DNA from: JAGKXB01 sp964498835
Lineage (GTDB): Bacteria > Pseudomonadota > Gammaproteobacteria > Burkholderiales > Burkholderiaceae_D
DNA: 11,306 nt
Direction of reading: 5' to 3'
NCBI GenBank assembly: GCA_964498835.1
Contig: CAZCIX010000058.1
Span: 1-11,306 of the forward strand
Position 1 is the stretch's first letter, and the number at the start of each line of letters is the position of its first letter. Of this stretch, positions 7,541-11,306 are shown in pieces. The position numbers were made by a program, and so were the translations under genes. The notes beneath the pieces were generated by a model, which did no database searches, had not been told where the DNA came from, and saw only the letters and a list, made by a program, of their open reading frames with translations.

Positions 7541-7569
7541 AAAATCGCACAGAAATTGTGCGATTTTTT
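7541..7569 (+). terminator. Rho-independent terminator of fur
   Basis: AAAATCGCACA (7541-7551) pairs perfectly over 11 bp with TGTGCGATTTT (7557-7567) around the loop GAAAT, and the T run extends to six bases (7564-7569). This is a textbook intrinsic terminator. The matching A run on the other side means it could also work in the reverse direction. It separates fur from the RND gene, which therefore needs its own promoter. Confidence 0.9.
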
Positions 7570-7589
7570 ACGTGTGATTTCTTACGTGC
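7562..7589 (+). repeat. Two tandem 14-bp direct repeats upstream of the RND gene
   Basis: GATTTTTTACGTGT (7562-7575) is followed at once by GATTTCTTACGTGC (7576-7589), matching at 12 of 14 positions. The first unit overlaps the terminator arm. The pair lies 50 nt before the RND start codon, close to a TATAAA (7599-7604) that could serve as a -10 element. It may be an operator for a regulator of the pump, or chance duplication of terminator sequence. Confidence 0.5.
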
Positions 7590-7628
7590 AATCTTGCTTA
7601 TAAATCAATATAGATCATCTCAATATAT

Positions 7629-7633
7629 AAGGA
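7629..7633 (+). promoter_or_regulatory. Ribosome binding site fixing the GTG start of the RND gene
   Basis: AAGGA lies 6 nt before the GTG at 7640. This spacing, together with the protein opening MNFSALSIKNPIPA that is normal for RND permeases, supports GTG as the start. Confidence 0.75.
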
Positions 7634-7639
7634 CTCAGG

Positions 7640-10600
7640 GTGAATTTTTCCGCGCTTTCTATCAAAAACCCTATCCCGGCAATCATGCTGTTTGTGTTGC
7701 TAACCTTGGCAGGCTTGCTGTCTTATCGCGCCAGTCCGGTACAGGATTTTCCTGATATTGAATTACCTATCGTCACAGTCAGCGCGACTTTGTCTGGTGC
7801 AGCGCCAGCGCAGTTGGAAACAGAAGTTGCGCGCAAGTTGGAAGATTCTGTTGCTAGTTTGCAAGGCGTTAAGAATATTTATACCAAAGTGCTGGATGGC
7901 CAGGTGCAGGTCACGGTGGAATTTATCCTGGAAAAAAACATCGCAGAAGCCGTCAACGACGTGCGTGATGCAGTGGCGCGTGTGCGTGCCGATTTGCCCA
8001 GCGATGTCCGTGATCCGTCCGTCACCAAAGCATCCACCGCTGGGCGCGTTGTTTTAACGTTTACGGCAGCGTCAGTGAACAATGTCAACACCAATACACC
8101 CAAGTTGGATACGCAGGAGTTAAGTTGGTTTATCGACGATGCAGTGAGCAAGCGCTTGCTGAGCGTGCCGGGTGTTGGCGCGGTTAAGCGAGTAGGGGGC
8201 GTTAATCGTGAAGTATTGATCGAACTTGATACCGCCAAAATGGCGGCACGCAATGTCACAGCGATTGATGTTTCGCGTCGCTTGCGTCTTGTTCAACAAG
8301 AAACACCTGGTGGGCGCGGTGATGTCAATGGTGCTGAGCAAGCGGTGCGTACTATTGCGACGGTTAAAACTGCGGCGGAATTGGCGTTATTGGATATTCC
8401 TTTGCCCGGTGGCTCGCATGTGCGCTTGGATCAAATCGCACGTATTCAAGACACTGTGGCGGAGCCACGTGCCACAGCGACGCAAAATGGCCAGCCGGTG
8501 GTGGGGTTTGAAGTGTTCCGAACAAAAGGCGCAAGTGAAATTGATGTGGCGCGTGGTGCGCGTGCTGCCATTGAGCAATTGCAACGTGAACACTCGAATG
8601 TTGTGTTGCAGCAAGTGATAGACAACGCCCAACCGGTGGAGGAGAACTTCAAAGGCTCCATGGAGTTGCTGTACGAAGGTGCCCTGCTAGCGATATTGGT
8701 TGTCTGGTGGTTTTTACGCGACTGGCGTGCGACTTTGGTATCTGCAGCAGCCTTACCTTTGTCGGTGATTCCTACTTTTCTTGGGCTAGCCTATTTTGGC
8801 TACACCTTAAATACCGTGACTTTGCTATCGCTAGCATTGGTGGTGGGGGTGTTGGTCGATGATGCAATTGTGGAAATCGAAAACATCGAGCGTCATTTGC
8901 GTATGGGAAAAACACCGATGCAAGCAGCAATGGAAGCGGCGGATGAAATCGGCATGGCGGTGATTGCCACCACATTCGCACTGGTCGCCGTGTTTTTGCC
9001 GACCGCGTTTATGGGTGGTGTACCAGGTTTGTTCTTCAAGCAATTTGGCTGGACAGCAGTGTTGGCGGTGTTGGCATCGTTGGTGGTGGCGCGTTTGTTG
9101 ACGCCGATGATGGCAGCATATTTGTTAAAACCGCATAAGCAAACCCAAAATATTCAACATGTTGAAGAAGCCCAAGATGGCAAAGTCATGCAGTGCTACA
9201 TGGCAACTATGCGTTGGTGTTTGCGCCATCGTTTGGTGACAGCGATTGGATCGGGCATCTTTTTTGTGGCTTCAATCACATTGTTGCCTTTGTTACCCAC
9301 AGGTTTTGTCCCAGCGGCGGATCGATCACAAACACAGATCAATATTGAATTACCACCTGGAACGCCGTTAGAAACTACCCGTTTGGTTGCGGAAAGTGCT
9401 CGCCTTGCAGCGATGCAAGTCAAGCATGTGAAGCATGTATTCAGTTCCATCGGCGGTGGTTCCAGTGGTGATGCCTTTGCGCCAGGTGCAGCGGCAGAGG
9501 CGCGTCGCGCAGTGCTGACCTTGACTACTACGCATCGCAGTGACAGAAAAGAATCATTGGCAGAAATTGAGTCGCAAATTCGTCACCAATTAGAAAATAT
9601 CCCTGGCGCACGTTTCAATGTAGGACCGCCCGATACTGGCGTCAAAATGCAATTGGTATTGCGCAGCGAAGATCCGATTGCATTGGCTGAAGCTGGACAA
9701 AAAGTTGCGCGTGAATTACGTACTTTAAAAGGCATCGGCAACGTCAGCTCTAGCGCTTCGCTGGTAAGGCCAGAAATCATCGTGCGTCCTGATTTTGCAC
9801 GCGCTGCTGATTTGGGTGTAACCGCCGCTAGCATAGGTGAAACAGTGCGCGTAGCAACGGCAGGGGATTACGATTTGAATCTGCCGAAGTTGAATCTTCC
9901 TGAGCGCCAAGTACCGATACGCGTCAAATTGCCCGATACCTTACGCATGGATTTGGCCGCTATGGAACGTTTGATGGTGCCGGGTAAAAATGGCCCCGTC
10001 ATGTTGTCCAATGTCGCGAGTTTGAGTATGGAAAGTGGGCCAGCACAAATTGATCGTTTGAATCGCAGTCGCAACATCACGCTAGACGTTGAGCTGGGTA
10101 GTCGCTCTTTGGGTGAGCTCAACGCCGAAGCACGTGCTTTACCCTCGATGAGGAATCTGCCGCCCGCAGTGAAAATCGCCGAACTAGGTGATGCGCAGGA
10201 AATGCAAGCCTTATTCGCTAGTTTTGGCGTGGCGATGTTGATTGGTGTGTTGTGTATTTATGGCGTGCTAGTGTTGCTGTTCAAAGACTTTATGCAACCT
10301 GCCACCATTTTGGCCGCGTTGCCATTATCAGTAGGTGGTGCGTTCGTTGCGTTGTTGGTAACGGGCAAAGCGCTCTCCATGCCCTCCATGATCGGCCTCA
10401 TTATGTTGATGGGAATCGTCACCAAAAATTCCATTTTGTTGGTCGACTATGCAATTTTGGCGCGCCAAGCTGGCATGAACCGTTTCGATGCCTTAGTTGA
10501 TGCCTGTCACAAACGTAGTCGGCCTATCGTCATGACAACGATTGCTATGGGTGCCGGCATGATGCCGCTGGCGTTGGGGTGGGGAGCGGACCCCAACTTC

Positions 10601-10744
10601 CGCTCACCGATGGCGATTGCTGTGATTGGTGGGTTGATTACTTCTACGCTACTGAGCTTGTTGGTAATACCGGCGGTGTTTACTTATGTGGATGATTTGG
10701 AGGGTTTCTTCAAACGTTTGATGAGTAAAAGACATGTTAATTAA
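7640..10744 (+). CDS. RND-family multidrug efflux permease (HAE1/AcrB type)
   Basis: This 1034-residue inner-membrane protein should export hydrophobic or amphiphilic compounds in exchange for protons as part of a tripartite pump. Length and layout fit the family: TM1 (about 12-30), first periplasmic porter/docking part (about 31-335), TM2-6 (about 340-500), TM7 (about 525-548), second periplasmic part (about 555-855) and TM8-12 to about 1020. The proton-relay pair D407/D408 (GVLVDDAIVEIENIERH) has the same numbering as in AcrB. K929 in GIVTKNSILLVDYA corresponds to AcrB Lys940. Paired aspartates rather than a CzcA-type motif favour drug rather than heavy-metal efflux, though the substrate cannot be read from sequence. 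No adaptor (MFP) or outer-membrane channel gene is adjacent, so partners must be encoded elsewhere. A diverged copy of its 3' end recurs at 11260. Confidence 0.95.
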   Translation: MNFSALSIKNPIPAIMLFVLLTLAGLLSYRASPVQDFPDIELPIVTVSATLSGAAPAQLETEVARKLEDSVASLQGVKNIYTKVLDGQVQVTVEFILEKNIAEAVNDVRDAVARVRADLPSDVRDPSVTKASTAGRVVLTFTAASVNNVNTNTPKLDTQELSWFIDDAVSKRLLSVPGVGAVKRVGGVNREVLIELDTAKMAARNVTAIDVSRRLRLVQQETPGGRGDVNGAEQAVRTIATVKTAAELALLDIPLPGGSHVRLDQIARIQDTVAEPRATATQNGQPVVGFEVFRTKGASEIDVARGARAAIEQLQREHSNVVLQQVIDNAQPVEENFKGSMELLYEGALLAILVVWWFLRDWRATLVSAAALPLSVIPTFLGLAYFGYTLNTVTLLSLALVVGVLVDDAIVEIENIERHLRMGKTPMQAAMEAADEIGMAVIATTFALVAVFLPTAFMGGVPGLFFKQFGWTAVLAVLASLVVARLLTPMMAAYLLKPHKQTQNIQHVEEAQDGKVMQCYMATMRWCLRHRLVTAIGSGIFFVASITLLPLLPTGFVPAADRSQTQINIELPPGTPLETTRLVAESARLAAMQVKHVKHVFSSIGGGSSGDAFAPGAAAEARRAVLTLTTTHRSDRKESLAEIESQIRHQLENIPGARFNVGPPDTGVKMQLVLRSEDPIALAEAGQKVARELRTLKGIGNVSSSASLVRPEIIVRPDFARAADLGVTAASIGETVRVATAGDYDLNLPKLNLPERQVPIRVKLPDTLRMDLAAMERLMVPGKNGPVMLSNVASLSMESGPAQIDRLNRSRNITLDVELGSRSLGELNAEARALPSMRNLPPAVKIAELGDAQEMQALFASFGVAMLIGVLCIYGVLVLLFKDFMQPATILAALPLSVGGAFVALLVTGKALSMPSMIGLIMLMGIVTKNSILLVDYAILARQAGMNRFDALVDACHKRSRPIVMTTIAMGAGMMPLALGWGADPNFRSPMAIAVIGGLITSTLLSLLVIPAVFTYVDDLEGFFKRLMSKRHVN
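10664..10710 (+). repeat. Direct repeat, copy 1: inside the RND gene 3' end
   Basis: These 47 bases encode VIPAVFTYVDDLEGF(F) near the RND C-terminus and match 11260-11306 at 42 of 47 positions, including an unbroken 24-bp identity (10667-10690 against 11263-11286). The partner copy is cut by the window end, so the repeat may be longer. It brackets the DUF4258/DUF2283 pair on the left. Confidence 0.9.
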
Positions 10745-10793
10745 GTAAAAGGTAATTCTTTCTTTTCTTATTATTCATTATTAAAATCAAACC

Positions 10794-11048
10794 ATGTATA
10801 GCACACGATTCCATCGCCCAATTATTATGACCCGTCACGCTTTGCAACGCATGACGGATCGCGCTATATCTGAAGCTGAATTGTTAGCAGTAATTGATAC
10901 AGGAAATACATGATTCAAGGACGATACCCACTTGTGGGTGTTTAAGCATTTGGCTGGTCGCAATGACAATTTGGTATGTGCTGTGCTTGTGCTAGAAGAC
11001 GCTGTTGTCGTCAAGACTGTCATGCATGGTTTTCAATTGGAGGATTAA
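10794..11048 (+). pseudogene. DUF4258 family putative toxin, interrupted by one in-frame TGA
   Basis: The reading frame from ATG 10794 gives 39 residues (with TRHALQRMTDRAISEAEL) and then meets TGA at 10911-10913. The same frame continues unbroken for 44 codons to TAA at 11046, with KDDTHLWVFKHLAGRNDNL and the C-terminal VVVKTVMHGF, both typical of DUF4258. Rejoined, the protein would have 84 residues, a normal family length. No frameshift is needed: a single base change, for example CGA (Arg) to TGA, explains the break. DUF4258 proteins are small, RelE/BrnT-like, and often sit beside DUF2283 genes as presumed toxin-antitoxin pairs. TGA is a genuine stop elsewhere in this window, so recoding is unlikely. 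No good Shine-Dalgarno precedes the ATG; M12 (10827) is an alternative start. The 49 nt before it are AT-rich with no terminator for the RND gene. Confidence 0.85.
11039..11043 (+). promoter_or_regulatory. Ribosome binding site of the DUF2283 gene
   Basis: GGAGG lies 8 nt before the ATG at 11052 and inside the last codons of the DUF4258 frame. This strong site would let the antitoxin be translated from the shared message even though translation of the toxin frame stops early. Confidence 0.75.
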
Positions 11049-11051
11049 TCT

Positions 11052-11249
11052 ATGCGAATTACTTACTATGATGAAGATGACATTTTAGTCATTCATCTTT
11101 CTGACAAATCCGTTACCCGTGAAGTATCGCAAGACTGGAACACGCATGTCAGCTATGCCGACGATGGAACTGCAGTAGAAATCGTTGTGCTTGATGCAGT
11201 TGCTAATGGTGCAATGCCTTTAGAGGTCTTGCATGGAAAAGCCGCTTGA
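11052..11249 (+). CDS. DUF2283 domain protein, putative antitoxin
   Basis: This 65-residue protein starts MRITYYDEDDILVIHLSD, the recognisable DUF2283 opening (an acidic Tyr-Asp-x-Asp-Asp turn followed by a hydrophobic strand), and contains EIVVLDAVANGA, the family's second conserved strand. It is intact and has a strong GGAGG ribosome binding site. It starts 3 nt after the end of the DUF4258 frame, so the two were made as one operon. DUF2283 genes next to DUF4258 genes are generally read as antitoxin and toxin, but biochemical function has not been shown from this sequence. The frame ends in TGA 10 nt before the second copy of the RND tail begins. With the toxin frame broken, the gene may be a relic that is still translated. 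Confidence 0.85.
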   Translation: MRITYYDEDDILVIHLSDKSVTREVSQDWNTHVSYADDGTAVEIVVLDAVANGAMPLEVLHGKAA

Positions 11250-11259
11250 AAATGTAATA

Positions 11260-11306
11260 GTGATACCGGCGGTGTTTACTTATGTGAATGATTTTGAGCG
11301 TTTTTT
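11260..11306 (+). pseudogene. Second copy of the RND permease 3' end (fragment, runs off the window)
   Basis: This is direct-repeat copy 2, 42 of 47 bases identical to 10664-10710. In the matching frame it encodes VIPAVFTYVNDFERF, so the reading frame is preserved and the differences include Asp to Asn, Leu to Phe and Gly to Arg. Similarity stops sharply upstream of 11260, next to the DUF2283 end. The frame is open back to an ATG at 11233 inside the DUF2283 gene, preceded by AGAGG with a 6-nt gap, giving MEKPLENVIVIPAVFTYV. That could express a short fusion peptide, but it is more simply the displaced tail of an RND gene. What follows lies beyond the window. Confidence 0.8.

Noticed and set aside
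7522..7755. Reading frame across the fur-RND intergenic region
   Set aside because: It runs through two hairpins and a terminator and overlaps the start of the RND gene in another frame; it has no recognisable family.
10911..10913. In-frame TGA in DUF4258 as selenocysteine or reassigned tryptophan
   Set aside because: TGA ends truB, bamE and the DUF2283 gene here, tryptophan is written TGG, and no selenocysteine-type context or function is evident. A nonsense mutation is simpler.
10910..10945. ATG overlapping the DUF4258 TGA (ATGA) as a restart
   Set aside because: It opens a different frame of only 11 codons before TAA, so it is not a gene.
10835..11023. Minus-strand reading frame opposite DUF4258
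   Set aside because: It is complementary to conserved DUF4258 sequence and shows no family features or ribosome binding site.

Overview
This window looks like chromosomal DNA of a betaproteobacterium, most likely in the order Burkholderiales. The grounds are the IF-2 N-terminus, the Fur core (GLKATLPRLKIL), the divergent bamE/omlA-fur pair and the overall protein resemblance. This is recognition by eye, not a database result. Base composition is moderate, with AT-rich intergenic regions. The standard bacterial code applies: truB, bamE and the DUF2283 gene all end in TGA.

Layout. (1) Positions 3-4329, plus strand: infB, rbfA and truB, the translation and ribosome-maturation part of the widespread nusA-infB operon, with a GC-rich hairpin between infB and rbfA. 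(2) Positions 4332-6825, minus strand: a tight operon read bamE -> dapB -> exbB -> exbD, ending 2 nt from the truB stop. bamE and dapB overlap by ATGA, and exbB and exbD are separated by 3 nt. Its products are an outer-membrane assembly lipoprotein, a lysine/peptidoglycan biosynthesis enzyme and a proton-driven energising complex for TonB-type uptake. (3) Positions 6826-6937: a 112-nt divergent control region. (4) Positions 6938-7501, plus strand: fur, encoding the ferric uptake regulator with an unusual N-terminal Asn/Gln/His-rich insert that contains an in-frame 9-bp tandem repeat. Two hairpins follow, the second a convincing terminator. (5) Positions 7640-10744, plus strand: a complete HAE1-type RND efflux pump permease with no periplasmic adaptor or outer-membrane channel gene beside it. 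(6) Positions 10745-11306: a small accessory segment holding a putative toxin-antitoxin pair, DUF4258 (broken by one in-frame TGA) and intact DUF2283, followed by a second, diverged copy of the RND gene's 3' end that runs off the window.

Most of the window is ordinary core genome. Three places deserve a second look: the repeat-bearing N-terminal extension of Fur; the RND 3'-end duplication that brackets the toxin-antitoxin pair as direct repeats about 596 bp apart, suggesting insertion or duplication at the end of the pump gene; and the single-codon inactivation of the DUF4258 toxin next to an intact antitoxin. I did not find a clearly new multi-gene system.
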